A stretch of 64,000 nt of DNA from positions 496,001-560,000 of the forward strand of contig NZ_BMDJ01000002.1 in NCBI RefSeq assembly GCF_014635725.1, given 5' to 3'. The notes beneath the pieces were generated by a model. The model was not told the DNA's origin, searched no databases, and worked only from the letters and a program-made list of their open reading frames with translations. Position numbers and translations under genes: made by a program. Shown here in pieces: positions 8,076 through 18,551 of this stretch. Numbering within the stretch: position 1 is the first letter of the stretch; the number at the start of each line of letters is the position of its first letter. The stretch comes from Pedobacter mendelii. GTDB taxonomy: Bacteria > Bacteroidota > Bacteroidia > Sphingobacteriales > Sphingobacteriaceae.

Positions 8076-9427
8076 TGGAGATTGCCAAGAAAATAACCTT
8101 ACTTTTTGTCATTTTATCTGCGATTATCATCTCGCTTTTAAGTGGTTTTGTTTGGTATTTTTCTAACGATTTTGCCTTTGAAGATTTTTACAAACGTTTA
8201 GAGGCAAGGGTAAATATTGCGGCGCAACTAAAGCTTTATGAGGATGATAACAATGATGTTTATGCAAAAATGCGCAATCAATATCTTGAGCGTTTACCAG
8301 CAGAAAGAGAATACATAATTGAAGCAGGAAAGCCTGAAATTAAAGTTGATAGAATTTTACCTAAAAGTTTTTACAACAGGATAAATTCTGGCTCTATAGC
8401 CCGCTATCGCGTTGATAATCACTTTTATGCAGGTAAATTCTTTAAAAATTCGCAAAAGGGCTATATTGTAATTGTATCAGCAAACGATCCATTTGGTTTT
8501 CGTGAATTAAAAGATTTACAGAAAATTCTTATTATTGGTTTTTTTCTATCTGTAATTTTATCTTTTATTGTAGGTTGGAAATTTTCTGATTATATGCTTA
8601 TGCCTTTACGAAATATTATAAAAAGCGTAAAAAAAATTAAAGCAGAAAATCTTCATTTGCGTTTGGATGTTAAAAATGGCAGCGATGAAATGTCTCAACT
8701 AGCGCAAACCTTTAACAATATGCTTAATCGTTTGGAAACTGCATTCGAAACACAAAATAATTTTATTAGTAATGCCTCGCATGAACTAAGAACCCCCTTG
8801 ACAATTATTAGCGGCGAAGTAGAACTGGCAATGAAAGCCAAGGATGATTCGGAAAAACAGCATAATGCATTGCTAAAAATTAAAGATGAATCTGAAAGAC
8901 TAAATAACATATTAACAAGTTTATTAGGCTTAGCTCAATCTGGTTTCAATGGAAAAAACCAACCCTGGGAACAGGTTAGAATGGATGAATTGATCTGGGA
9001 AATTAAAGACTCTGTAAATCAGGTTCATCCCGGTAGTAAAATAGAAATTGATTTTAGCACTTTACCCGAAGATGAGGAGTTGATCACACTCAGAGTTAAT
9101 AAAAATTTAATCAAACTCGCCATCACAAATATAGTAAGCAACGCCTGCAAATACTCTGATTATAAAACCGTTACCATTACCCTTGAAAGTAAAACAAATT
9201 TACTCTCAATAGCTGTTAACGACCAGGGAATTGGAATACCAGAAACTGACATTCAGCATATTTTTGAACCTTTCTATCGTGCATCAAACACCAATCAGTT
9301 TAAAGGTTATGGTGTAGGTTTACCATTATCATTAAATATTATTCGATTGCACAGAGGCAGTATCGCCATAAAATCACAAGAAGGAATTGGTACAGAAATA
9401 AAAATTATATTACCTATTAAAGGTTGA
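8075..9427 (+). CDS. Sensor histidine kinase with HAMP domain
   Basis: 450 residues. Transmembrane segments lie at about 7-29 and 150-168 and flank a periplasmic sensor region of about 120 residues with no recognised fold. A HAMP linker follows (about 170-222). The HisKA box FISNASHELRTPL places the phosphorylated histidine at H236. The HATPase domain has an N box (NIVSNACKYS), a G1 box (VNDQGIGIP) and a G2 segment (GYGVGLPLS). It forms a cognate two-component pair with the response regulator whose stop codon it overlaps. The signal is unknown. Confidence 0.95.
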   Translation: MEIAKKITLLFVILSAIIISLLSGFVWYFSNDFAFEDFYKRLEARVNIAAQLKLYEDDNNDVYAKMRNQYLERLPAEREYIIEAGKPEIKVDRILPKSFYNRINSGSIARYRVDNHFYAGKFFKNSQKGYIVIVSANDPFGFRELKDLQKILIIGFFLSVILSFIVGWKFSDYMLMPLRNIIKSVKKIKAENLHLRLDVKNGSDEMSQLAQTFNNMLNRLETAFETQNNFISNASHELRTPLTIISGEVELAMKAKDDSEKQHNALLKIKDESERLNNILTSLLGLAQSGFNGKNQPWEQVRMDELIWEIKDSVNQVHPGSKIEIDFSTLPEDEELITLRVNKNLIKLAITNIVSNACKYSDYKTVTITLESKTNLLSIAVNDQGIGIPETDIQHIFEPFYRASNTNQFKGYGVGLPLSLNIIRLHRGSIAIKSQEGIGTEIKIILPIKG

Positions 9428-9683
9428 AATTAGGTTTTTGGTTTGTTAGTTGGTTGGTTATTTAGTTGGATTTTTGGTTTATTGGTTTTTTAGGTTTTTA
9501 GTTACACCTTTAAAACAGATTCTTATCCTTGCTCTTTGTTTGTTCCATCTTCCATATCCCATCTTCCTCTTCCTTGCTCTTTAAATTCTAATCTAATTTT
9601 AATCTCATTCTTATTTCGCTATAATATCATCAGCCTAAACTTGTATAAATAATTTAATCAATTTATTTAAAAAACATCAGGTT
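9428..9683. other. Intergenic spacer with TTGGTT-type word repeats
   Basis: No gene is seen. Positions 9430-9505 are built from imperfect repeats of TTGGTTTTTTAGTTGG-like words, strongly G/T-biased on the plus strand. The complementary words (AAACCAAA, ACTAAAAAACC) fill the spacer at 16400-16480. The rest is T-rich sequence. Confidence 0.5.
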
Positions 9684-10181
9684 ATGAAAACAATATTAAT
9701 TCCAACCGACTTTAATTTAGAAAGCATTAAAGTAATCGATGCCATTGTTCAAAACCAAACTGGCGAAAAATTAAATTTAATTTTTGTTCATGCTTTTAAA
9801 CTTTCAGATTCTATTACAGATATGCTAATGCTTAGCCGCCGCAGCCGTGATTATGAAAACGTTAGCGACGAGTTTTATTTAAAAATTGATGAATACAAAA
9901 ATCAATACCACGATAAAATACAAACCATCGGTATAGAATATTTTTATGGAAGCACTGTGGCAGCCTTTAAAAACTTTATAGAAGCTTTTGATGTAAACGC
10001 CATCGCTTATTTAAAAGACTACAAGTTTACTCCAATAAATAAGTTTAGTATCGATCCAAAATATTTAACAGAGCGTTCAGGTTGCGAATTACTTAACTTA
10101 AATGTTTTAACTGTTCATCAATCTGAAAACCTTATTGATACTAAAATTCACGAAGCACAATTACAAGAAGTAAATGTGTAA
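9684..10181 (+). CDS. Universal stress protein-like protein
   Basis: 165 residues beginning MKTILIPTDFNLESIKVID, the typical first strand and loop of the UspA fold, followed by LNLIFVHAFKL as the second strand. The nucleotide-binding G-2x-G-9x-G-S/T motif is not evident in the C-terminal half, so this is a divergent member that may not bind ATP. It sits 25 bp before a bestrophin-type channel gene on the same strand, suggesting one transcript ending at the hairpin at 11235-11265. A link between the stress protein and channel activity is inference. Confidence 0.65.
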   Translation: MKTILIPTDFNLESIKVIDAIVQNQTGEKLNLIFVHAFKLSDSITDMLMLSRRSRDYENVSDEFYLKIDEYKNQYHDKIQTIGIEYFYGSTVAAFKNFIEAFDVNAIAYLKDYKFTPINKFSIDPKYLTERSGCELLNLNVLTVHQSENLIDTKIHEAQLQEVNV

Positions 10182-10206
10182 TTAATCATCTCCAAAATTA
10201 TATATC

Positions 10207-11133
10207 ATGCTGTTACGAAATAATGTTCCCCTAACTTATATATTCGGAAAAATTAAGAAAGAATTGCTTTTTGTCATTGCTTATTCAGTAGGTATTGTTG
10301 TACTCTATCAGAATTTTCATGTTACACGCATTTCAATTCCTGTTGCTGTACCTGCTTTATTAGGCACAATTATATCTCTTTTACTCGCCTTCCGATCTAA
10401 CCAAGCCTATGATAGATGGTGGGAAGCCAGAATTTTATGGGGAGCAATCGTTAATGATTCCAGATCTATTTCCCGCCAAATTTTATCATTTGTAGATAAC
10501 CCATACAATCAGGAAGAAATAGAGCAGTTTAAAGCGAAATTTATTAAACGCCAAATTGCCTGGTGTTATGCACTTAGCCAAGCATTAAGGGGTTTTAGTC
10601 CGAGAAAAGGATTGGAAGAATACTTAAATCCTGAAGAAATAGCTTTTATTAAAAAACGTAAAAATGTTACCACCAGCTTATTGGAGTTACACGGAATGGA
10701 TTTAAAGAAAGCGTTGCAGGAAGGCTGGATTAATAAATATCAGCAAATTGAAATCGACAAAACAATATCAGCACTTTGTAACCACATGGGCGGTTCTGAA
10801 AGAATTAAAAATACTGTATTTCCGGTTACCTACAGCAAATACATAAACATGTCTATTCATTTGTTTATCGTTTTATTGCCCTTTGGCTTAATAGAGTATT
10901 TTGGATACATGGAAGTTCCGCTAGTTGTTGCAATTGCTGCATTCTTTTTACTGGTTGAGAAAATGGCTGTTCACCTACAGGATCCTTTTGAGAATAAACC
11001 AACGGATACGCCAACAACCACAATATGCAGAACGATAGAAAGAGATTTATGCCAGATGTTGGATGATAACAAATTATACGAGGATAAACCTCAAACGGAA
11101 TTGGCTCCAGTTGGGTCATATTACATTCTATAA
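10207..11133 (+). CDS. Bestrophin family ion channel (UPF0187)
   Basis: 308 residues. N-terminal hydrophobic segments (VIAYSVGIVVLYQNF and IPVAVPALLGTIISLLLAF) are followed by the bestrophin signature RSNQAYDRWWEARILWG. Two further hydrophobic helices lie near residues 218-250. Bacterial bestrophins are pentameric inner-membrane channels, and the characterised Klebsiella member conducts cations. The length and motif order fit the family well. It is the second gene of an apparent operon with the UspA-like gene and is followed by a clear terminator. Confidence 0.93.
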   Translation: MLLRNNVPLTYIFGKIKKELLFVIAYSVGIVVLYQNFHVTRISIPVAVPALLGTIISLLLAFRSNQAYDRWWEARILWGAIVNDSRSISRQILSFVDNPYNQEEIEQFKAKFIKRQIAWCYALSQALRGFSPRKGLEEYLNPEEIAFIKKRKNVTTSLLELHGMDLKKALQEGWINKYQQIEIDKTISALCNHMGGSERIKNTVFPVTYSKYINMSIHLFIVLLPFGLIEYFGYMEVPLVVAIAAFFLLVEKMAVHLQDPFENKPTDTPTTTICRTIERDLCQMLDDNKLYEDKPQTELAPVGSYYIL

Positions 11134-11234
11134 TTTTATAGATTTTTAGTTGAAGTCCATTTTTGGACTGGTTAGTTAAGCCACATTACTGTTATTCGGA
11201 TGAAGAACACATTGGCGCAAGTTAATAATAATGA

Positions 11235-11265
11235 AAGAGCCTATGATTAATTTCATTAGGCTCTT
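11235..11265 (+). terminator. Rho-independent terminator of the UspA-like/bestrophin unit
   Basis: AAGAGCCTA pairs with TAGGCTCTT around a 13-base loop and is followed by ATTTTT on the plus strand. Confidence 0.75.
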
Positions 11266-11291
11266 ATTTTTGCTCAGTTAAAATTCAAAAC

Positions 11292-11433
11292 AAAAAACTA
11301 GCCTGTCTCAAAAATAACAGATGTAACCCTGATCCTGTCGAAGGACTTGCAAAACTGCCTTTTAGGGCGTTTCGACAAGCTCAACGTGACAAGATGCAAA
11401 GATAAATTGATTTATGAGACAGCTTCGTTTTTT
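11292..11433. repeat. Intergenic inverted-repeat element, copy 2
   Basis: About 142 bp with imperfect inverted ends (AAAAAACTAGCCTGTCTC and GAGACAGCTTCGTTTTTT). The interior has CCTGATCCTGTCGAAGGAC, CTTGCAAAACTGCC, GGGCGTTTCGACAAGCTC and AAGATGCAAAGATAAATTGA, in the same order as copy 1 at 7143-7275. It occupies most of the gap between the bestrophin terminator and the end of gyrB. Confidence 0.78.
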
Positions 11434-11464
11434 GTTTTAAAGTCCCTTTTGGGAGATTTAGGAG

Positions 11465-13426
<1,962 letters not shown>

Positions 13427-13574
13427 TTAATTAAAAACAATAAGTATCAAAAATACGGAAATTTCGGCAATAAAACTAATATGTGGATAAGTTTTGGAAC
13501 CAACACTAACTAGCCATAAATAGCCTTCATGGCAGTTTAAATGATGTTTTGGAAAGCAAAACCTGTGTTTCAAT

Positions 13575-13795
13575 TAGATGTTAGTCCCGCTTTCCATTAC
13601 AAGGCCCGATGAAGAATCGGGCGCTTTTCATTTCAATCGGGTTTAAATAACTAAATCTTTCGCTTTTAGGTTAATTCTGCTCCCTGCAACTGCAAATTTT
13701 AGCATGGGCTGCGCCACCTAAACCCGACAAGAGCGAACACGTAGCATCAGCCTTTGGCTGAAATGCGAAGTAAAGCGGCTGGCGGGATTACCTTT
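13575..13795. repeat. Multi-hairpin intergenic element in the gyrB-OmpH spacer
   Basis: The 529-bp gyrB-OmpH spacer has no gene but holds this visibly more G+C-rich block. It contains a perfect hairpin GCCCGAT/ATCGGGC (13604-13610 and 13616-13622), TCGGGTTTA (13637-13645) pairing with TAAACCCGA (13719-13727), and CAGCC/GGCTG (13748-13752 and 13756-13760). Its ends are imperfectly inverted (TTAGTCCCGC near 13581 and GCGGGATTA near 13783). The nested pairing suggests a mobile structured repeat or a remnant of one, rather than a host regulatory RNA. Confidence 0.6.
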
Positions 13796-13902
13796 AAAAT
13801 GAACTACAGTATCTGCTTTTCAAATAATCTATAAGTGTAAAGCTTCGTTAACTTAAACTGTAAACAATTACTATAGAAAAGTTTATGACCTAAAAGTATT
13901 TA

Positions 13903-13932
13903 TTGCATACTTAATTATCATTTTTATCTTTG
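13903..13932 (+). promoter_or_regulatory. Bacteroidota-type promoter of the OmpH-like gene
   Basis: TTG at 13903-13905 and TATCTTTG at 13925-13932 match the -33 TTG and -7 TAnnTTTG consensus with 19 bp between them. The ATG follows 20 bp further at 13953. Confidence 0.75.
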
Positions 13933-13952
13933 CTAAAATTTATTAAACTAGA

Positions 13953-14549
13953 ATGGAAAGAAGAACCTTTAAAACCTTTGGTTTATTTGCTACTGCAGCT
14001 TTAATTACTGCATTTTCTGCATGCCAAAACAAAGACACTAAAACAACTGAAACTAAAAAAACAGATAGTACTGCAGCTGTTTCTGCAAATGAAAAAATTG
14101 TATTTGTAAATTCAGATTCTTTATTAACTAAATACGATTATTACAAAGATCTTAAAGTTAAATTCGAAGGTAAATCGAAAAATGCACAGGCAGATATGCA
14201 AGCCAAAACACAGGCTTTTCAAAGAGAAGTTGCTCAATACCAACAAACTGCAGGTACCTTAGCAGCAGATGTTCGTAAATCTACCGAAGAGCGTTTAGGT
14301 CGTAAACAACAAGAATTACAAACTTACCAGCAAAATGCGGGTGGCGCTTTGCAAAACGAGCAAGCTGCAGAAAATGAAAAATTATATGATAAAGTTGCTG
14401 GTTATTTAAAAGGTTATGCAAAAGGAAAAGGTTATAAAATGGTTTTAACTTACTCAAAAGGCAACAGTGCCATTTTATTTGCAGATGAAAGTTTAGATGT
14501 AACTTCTGAAGTGATTAAAGGCTTAAATGCAGATTACGCAAAAAAATAA
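13953..14549 (+). CDS. OmpH/Skp-family lipoprotein
   Basis: 198 residues. The signal peptide has lipobox AFSAC, with lipidated Cys24. A linker rich in Thr, Lys and Asp is followed by KIVFVNSDSLLTKYDYYKDL, the N-terminal strand and start of the OmpH/Skp domain. A long Gln/Ala-rich coiled coil (about 75-150) and a C-terminal lobe ending in ILFADESLDVTSEVIKGLN complete it. Skp-type proteins are periplasmic chaperones for outer-membrane proteins. This one would be membrane-anchored, unlike E. coli Skp. It has its own consensus promoter and a terminator hairpin after it. Confidence 0.9.
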   Translation: MERRTFKTFGLFATAALITAFSACQNKDTKTTETKKTDSTAAVSANEKIVFVNSDSLLTKYDYYKDLKVKFEGKSKNAQADMQAKTQAFQREVAQYQQTAGTLAADVRKSTEERLGRKQQELQTYQQNAGGALQNEQAAENEKLYDKVAGYLKGYAKGKGYKMVLTYSKGNSAILFADESLDVTSEVIKGLNADYAKK

Positions 14550-14570
14550 TTTTTAATATGATTTCTAAAA

Positions 14571-14600
14571 AATGCTCTGAACAATCAGGGCATTTTTTTT
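14571..14600 (+). terminator. Rho-independent terminator after the OmpH-like gene
   Basis: AATGCTCTGA and TCAGGGCATT form a 10-bp stem with one mismatch and a four-base loop, followed by eight T. Confidence 0.85.
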
Positions 14601-14616
14601 GTTTTAACATTTAATT

Positions 14617-15099
14617 ATGGAGATTAAGCAACAACACGAAGATTTTATGCGCATGGCAGTTGAACTGTCAGTAAAAAACGTAAGCGAATGCATTGGAGGC
14701 CCTTTTGGTGCTGTAATTGTTAAGGATGGAAAGGTTATAGCAAAATCAGCTAATAAAGTTACAACCACAAACGACCCAACCGCACACGCAGAAGTTTCGG
14801 CAATAAGATTGGCTTGTACTGCCCTAAATACTTTCGATTTAAGCGGATGTGTAATTTATACGAGTTGCGAGCCATGCCCAATGTGCTTAGGTGCAATTTA
14901 TTGGTCGAGGATTGAAACCATTTATTATGCCAATACCAAAGCAGATGCCGCACATATTGGTTTTGATGATAAATTTATTTATGAAGAACTTGATAAACCT
15001 ATGGACAAAAGAACATTACCAGTGGTTCAAATGATGAGAGATGACGCAATGGAAGCCTTTAAACTATGGGAAACATCGCCAATGCGAAGAGATTATTAG
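14617..15099 (+). CDS. guaD: Guanine deaminase (cytidine deaminase fold)
   Basis: 160 residues of the cytidine/deoxycytidylate deaminase superfamily. The zinc site is HAE (H57, catalytic E59) plus PCPMC (C87, C90). The surrounding sequence (GGPFGAVIVKDGKVIAKSAN, NDPTAHAEV, TSCEPCPMCLGAIYWSRI, HIGFDDKFIYEEL) matches Bacillus subtilis GuaD closely, including the C-terminal tyrosine of the active site. It converts guanine to xanthine and ammonia in purine salvage or catabolism. TadA-type tRNA deaminases lack the GFDD segment, which argues against that alternative. It is followed by the EcsC gene after 52 bp. Confidence 0.92.
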   Translation: MEIKQQHEDFMRMAVELSVKNVSECIGGPFGAVIVKDGKVIAKSANKVTTTNDPTAHAEVSAIRLACTALNTFDLSGCVIYTSCEPCPMCLGAIYWSRIETIYYANTKADAAHIGFDDKFIYEELDKPMDKRTLPVVQMMRDDAMEAFKLWETSPMRRDY

Positions 15100-15151
15100 A
15101 TAACATTGAAACATTTGCTATCTATAAAGCGTCTGATTATAAAAAACCGGC

Positions 15152-15913
15152 ATGACCTACGAGCAAAAAATTATCCATGAACTGGAATTTTGGAAATATA
15201 AAACCTTAAAAAAGCCATCTCTTTTTAATAAAGTTACAGATAAAGTTCAAAAGAAAATTAATAGCTACATTCCTGATAAAATTCATAATGCTATAACCAC
15301 TGCAATTAAGCAAATGGTTAAAGCGGTTCTTTTTGGTTCTACTTTTACCACATCAAAACCTTTTACAAATTTAACATTAATGCATCGCGAAGCATTAATT
15401 AAGCAAAAAATTGAAAATTATAAGAAAACTGGCGCTGCAGAAGGCGGGATTACCGGTGCAGGAGGTTTTTTAATGAGCCTTGCAGATTTCCCTTTATTAC
15501 TGGGAATAAAAATGAAAATGCTTTTTGATATTGCTGCCGTATATGGGTATGAAGTAAAAGATTATCGCGAACGCTTATTTATTTTGCATATTTTTCAATT
15601 GGCTTTTTCGAGCAAAGAAGAAAGCAAAAATATTTATTTAAAAATGGAAGATTGGGATAATAAAGCACATAAACTCCCAACTAATATTGATGAGTTTGAT
15701 TGGTTAACTTTTCAACAACAATATAGAGATTATATTGATTTAGCTAAACTTGCTCAGATGCTACCTTTTATCGGTGCGGCAGTTGGTGCAGTTGCAAATT
15801 ACAAACTGATAGAAAAATTAGGAAAAACCGCAATGATGAGCTACAGAATGAGGTATTTCAATATTCAATCTATAAAAATAACTGAAAATCATAAGCTCAA
15901 AATTGAAGACTGA
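15152..15913 (+). CDS. EcsC family protein
   Basis: 253 residues matching the EcsC family (named after a Bacillus gene in an ABC transporter operon). Features are the hydrophobic segment around GGITGAGGFLMSLADFPLLLGIKMKML and a second one near AQMLPFIGAAVGAVANYKLI, with a charged region between them. The biochemical role of the family is not established. The ATG overlaps no neighbour. It lies 52 bp after guaD on the same strand and ends 16 bp from the convergent hslR. Confidence 0.85.
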   Translation: MTYEQKIIHELEFWKYKTLKKPSLFNKVTDKVQKKINSYIPDKIHNAITTAIKQMVKAVLFGSTFTTSKPFTNLTLMHREALIKQKIENYKKTGAAEGGITGAGGFLMSLADFPLLLGIKMKMLFDIAAVYGYEVKDYRERLFILHIFQLAFSSKEESKNIYLKMEDWDNKAHKLPTNIDEFDWLTFQQQYRDYIDLAKLAQMLPFIGAAVGAVANYKLIEKLGKTAMMSYRMRYFNIQSIKITENHKLKIED

Positions 15914-15929
15914 AAACTGGAAACCAAAA

Positions 15930-16334
15930 CTAATCATCCTTATCTTCAAATAAACCTCCTATTAAATCGTCTGTTTCTCTTCTATCCTTTTTGGTTGGTC
16001 GGCCTGTACCTCTATCTCTTTTTAAATTAGGAGAATGGAACATTGATTTAAAAGCATGAGTTTCTTCTACAGGTGTTAAATCTTTGTATTTGCTCAAGGC
16101 TGTTGGCGAGTCTGTTCTGTTGTAAGAAAGTTCTAAAACTTCAATAATTTTTTTTTCAATTCCTTTAGATACAGAATACACATCACCAACTTTAACAACA
16201 GCAGATGGTTTGATGTTTTGGCCTTTGAATTTTATTCTCCCTGCTTTGCAAGCATCTGTAGCTAAGCTTCTGGTTTTAAATAACCTGATTGCCCACAAAT
16301 ATTTATCTATTCTAAGTTTTTCTGTTTCTGTCAT
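15930..16334 (-). CDS. hslR: Ribosome-associated heat shock protein 15 (S4 domain)
   Basis: 134 residues. The N-terminal S4 RNA-binding domain is RIDKYLWAIRLFKTRSLATD, then KAGRIKFKGQNIKPSAVVKVGD. The C-terminus is basic, then acidic (KKDRRETDDLIGGLFEDKDD). This matches Hsp15, which in E. coli rebinds free 50S subunits carrying a nascent chain and helps recycle them. It is convergent with the EcsC gene, with almost no intergenic space. Confidence 0.9.
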   Translation of the reverse strand: MTETEKLRIDKYLWAIRLFKTRSLATDACKAGRIKFKGQNIKPSAVVKVGDVYSVSKGIEKKIIEVLELSYNRTDSPTALSKYKDLTPVEETHAFKSMFHSPNLKRDRGTGRPTKKDRRETDDLIGGLFEDKDD

Positions 16335-16509
16335 TAGTGGTTGGTTATTTGGTATATTGTAATTAAACTAATCGTAAATTGTTATGTTTTTTAGAAAATT
16401 CAAAAAGATTAAAAACCAAAGTTAAGCAACCATAACTCAAAAAACCAAACACCTAAAAAACTAAAAAACCAAAAATTTTAAGTTATTTTGCATAAAATTT
16501 AAAAACAAC
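16335..16509. other. hslR-dapD divergent spacer with CCAAAA-type word repeats
   Basis: This 175-bp region between divergent genes carries, at 16400-16480, repeated AAACC/AACTAAAAAACC words that are the reverse complement of those at 9430-9505. TATTTTG just before dapD is one base short of the -7 consensus. No gene is seen. Confidence 0.4.
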
Positions 16510-17328
16510 ATGTATTCAGATTTAAAGAAATTAATTGAAGCCGCTTGGGAAGATAGAACCCTTTTAAAATATAGCAATTATTGTGAAGCCATCGAAGCCG
16601 TAATTATGGGATTAGATAAAGGTGAAATTCGTGTTGCTGAACCTGTTTTAAACTCTTGGGGCATTAATGAGTGGGTAAAAAAAGCCGTAATATTATACTT
16701 CCCGATTCGTGAGATGAAAGAAATTAAAAGCGGTCCTTTTGTTTACCACGATAAAATGGATTTAAAAACCGATTATAAAACTACCGGTGTGCGTGTTGTA
16801 CCAATGGCAAGTGCCCGTTATGGTTCGTTTTTGGCTAAGGGCGTAATTATGATGCCATCTTATGTAAATATTGGCGCTTATGTTGATGAAGGTACGATGG
16901 TAGATACCTGGGCTACTGTAGGCTCATGTGCGCAAATTGGTAAGCGTGTACATTTAAGCGGTGGTGTTGGCATTGGCGGTGTTTTAGAACCGGTTCAAGC
17001 CGCTCCTGTTATTATAGAGGATGATTGTTTCTTAGGCTCTAGAGCAATTGTTGTTGAAGGCGTTAAATTAGAAAAAGAAGTAGTCTTAGGTGCTAATGTT
17101 GTATTAACAGCTTCAACCAAAATTATTGATGTAACCGGACCAACACCTGTTGAATATAAAGGTATTGTGCCTGCTCGTTCTGTTGTAATTCCTGGTAGTT
17201 ATACCAAAAAATTCCCGGCTGGCGATTATCAAGTTCCATGTGCTTTAATTATTGGCAAACGTAAAGAAAGTACAGATAAGAAAACATCACTTAACGATGC
17301 GTTGAGGGAAAATAATGTAGCTGTTTAA
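16510..17328 (+). CDS. dapD: 2,3,4,5-tetrahydropyridine-2,6-dicarboxylate N-succinyltransferase
   Basis: 272 residues. The enzyme transfers succinyl from succinyl-CoA to tetrahydrodipicolinate in the succinylase branch of lysine and diaminopimelate synthesis. The N-terminal domain is followed by a left-handed beta-helix of hexapeptide repeats (residues about 105-235), with MPSYVNIGAYVDEGTMVDTWATVGSCAQIG and GGVLEPVQAAPVIIEDDCFLGS in two continuous blocks. These blocks carry the conserved substrate-binding residues of DapD. The length is normal. It is followed at once, in the same frame, by the glycosyltransferase reading frame. Confidence 0.97.
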   Translation: MYSDLKKLIEAAWEDRTLLKYSNYCEAIEAVIMGLDKGEIRVAEPVLNSWGINEWVKKAVILYFPIREMKEIKSGPFVYHDKMDLKTDYKTTGVRVVPMASARYGSFLAKGVIMMPSYVNIGAYVDEGTMVDTWATVGSCAQIGKRVHLSGGVGIGGVLEPVQAAPVIIEDDCFLGSRAIVVEGVKLEKEVVLGANVVLTASTKIIDVTGPTPVEYKGIVPARSVVIPGSYTKKFPAGDYQVPCALIIGKRKESTDKKTSLNDALRENNVAV

Positions 17329-17343
17329 GCTAAAAGCATACAG

Positions 17344-18549
17344 GTGAAAGCTGAAAGCGAAGAGCAAATTACAAAAGCCGAAAGCCCTAAACTTGAGCAA
17401 TCAAGCTTTGGTCTTTCGGCTTTAAGCTTTAATATAAAAATCGGTTTTGATGGTAAGCGGGCAGCAAATAATTTAACGGGTTTGGGCAATTATAGCCGCT
17501 CTTTAATAGAAGCTTTGGCTAGGCAATTTCCTGAAAATGAATATTTGGTTTATTCGCCAAAAGTAAAATCTGCCAAACAAATTGATTCATTTTTATCTAA
17601 CGAAAAAATTACCTTAAAACTTCCTCAAAGTGGGAGCTTTTTATGGAGAAGCCTAAATATTTTAAAAGATTTAGTTAAAGATGAAGTACAGCTTTATCAT
17701 GGTTTAAGTCACGAAATTCCTTTTGCCATTCAGCATACCAGAATTAAGTCTGTAGTAACCATTCACGATTTAATTTTCCTTCGCTATCCCCAGTATTACA
17801 ACTTTATAGACAGAAAACTTTACCAATGGAAAAGTAAATCGGCTTGCAAAAGAGCTGATAAAATTATTGCCATAAGTGACAAAACCAAAGCAGATATAGT
17901 CGAATTATATGGCGTTAACGCAGATAAGATTGAAGTCATTTATCAAAGCTGCGATGATAGTTTTAAAAAACCTTTTGATACAGCAACCTTAAGTAGAATT
18001 AAATCAAAGTATAAACTGCCCGAGAAATTTATTCTTAATGTAGGAACCATTGAAGAAAGAAAAAATTTAAAGCTAATCGTTCAGGCATTAAAAGATGTTG
18101 ATGAAGATTATAAATTGGTTGTTATCGGCAGGCAGACAAGCTATTTCAGAAGCGTTGAAAAAGAAATTGATAAACTCGGATTAAGAAAGAGAATTATTTT
18201 TCTTGAAAACATTCCTTTTGCAGATTTGCCTGGAATTTATCAAATGGCAAACTTATTTGTTTATCCATCATTTTATGAAGGTTTCGGTATTCCAATTATT
18301 GAGGCTTTGTATTCAGGCATTCCTACAGTTGCAGCAACCGGATCTTGCTTGGAAGAAGCCGGCGGACCAGATAGCATATACGTTAATCCAAATAATAAGA
18401 TTGAATTAGCTTTAGAAATAAATAAAGTTCTGGCATCACCTATTATACAAAAAGAGATGAAAAAAAAAGGGCTGGAATTTGTTCAAAAATTCAACAGCCC
18501 TTTAGTAACTCAACAATTAATGAATTGTTATAAGAATATTCTAAGGTAA
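17344..18549 (+). CDS. Glycosyltransferase family 1/4 (GT-B fold)
   Basis: 401 residues if it starts at GTG 17344. A GT-B glycosyltransferase: N-terminal IGFDGKRAANNLTGLGNYSR (nucleotide-sugar glycine loop) and C-terminal Glycos_transf_1 domain with LNVGTIEERKNLKLIVQAL and the E-x7-E motif in YPSFYEGFGIPIIEAL. It probably acts in surface polysaccharide or glycolipid synthesis; donor and acceptor are unknown. The start is odd. Homologues begin at the equivalent of KIGFDGKRA, where this gene has ATA (17434-17436). The 30 codons before it lie within an intergenic-type hairpin (17374-17423). Either GTG gives an extended protein, or ATA is a mutated or non-standard start. Confidence 0.88.
   Translation: MKAESEEQITKAESPKLEQSSFGLSALSFNIKIGFDGKRAANNLTGLGNYSRSLIEALARQFPENEYLVYSPKVKSAKQIDSFLSNEKITLKLPQSGSFLWRSLNILKDLVKDEVQLYHGLSHEIPFAIQHTRIKSVVTIHDLIFLRYPQYYNFIDRKLYQWKSKSACKRADKIIAISDKTKADIVELYGVNADKIEVIYQSCDDSFKKPFDTATLSRIKSKYKLPEKFILNVGTIEERKNLKLIVQALKDVDEDYKLVVIGRQTSYFRSVEKEIDKLGLRKRIIFLENIPFADLPGIYQMANLFVYPSFYEGFGIPIIEALYSGIPTVAATGSCLEEAGGPDSIYVNPNNKIELALEINKVLASPIIQKEMKKKGLEFVQKFNSPLVTQQLMNCYKNILR
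17374..17423. repeat. Nested hairpin in the dapD-glycosyltransferase junction
   Basis: AAAGCCGAAAG (17374-17384) pairs perfectly with CTTTCGGCTTT (17413-17423), enclosing AAACTTGA/TCAAGCTTT. The words AAAGCTGAAAGC also occur just upstream. The same word type fills the rpoB-rpoC and tuf-tRNA(Trp) spacers, so this looks like intergenic DNA despite lying in an open frame. Confidence 0.7.
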
Positions 18550-18551
18550 TA

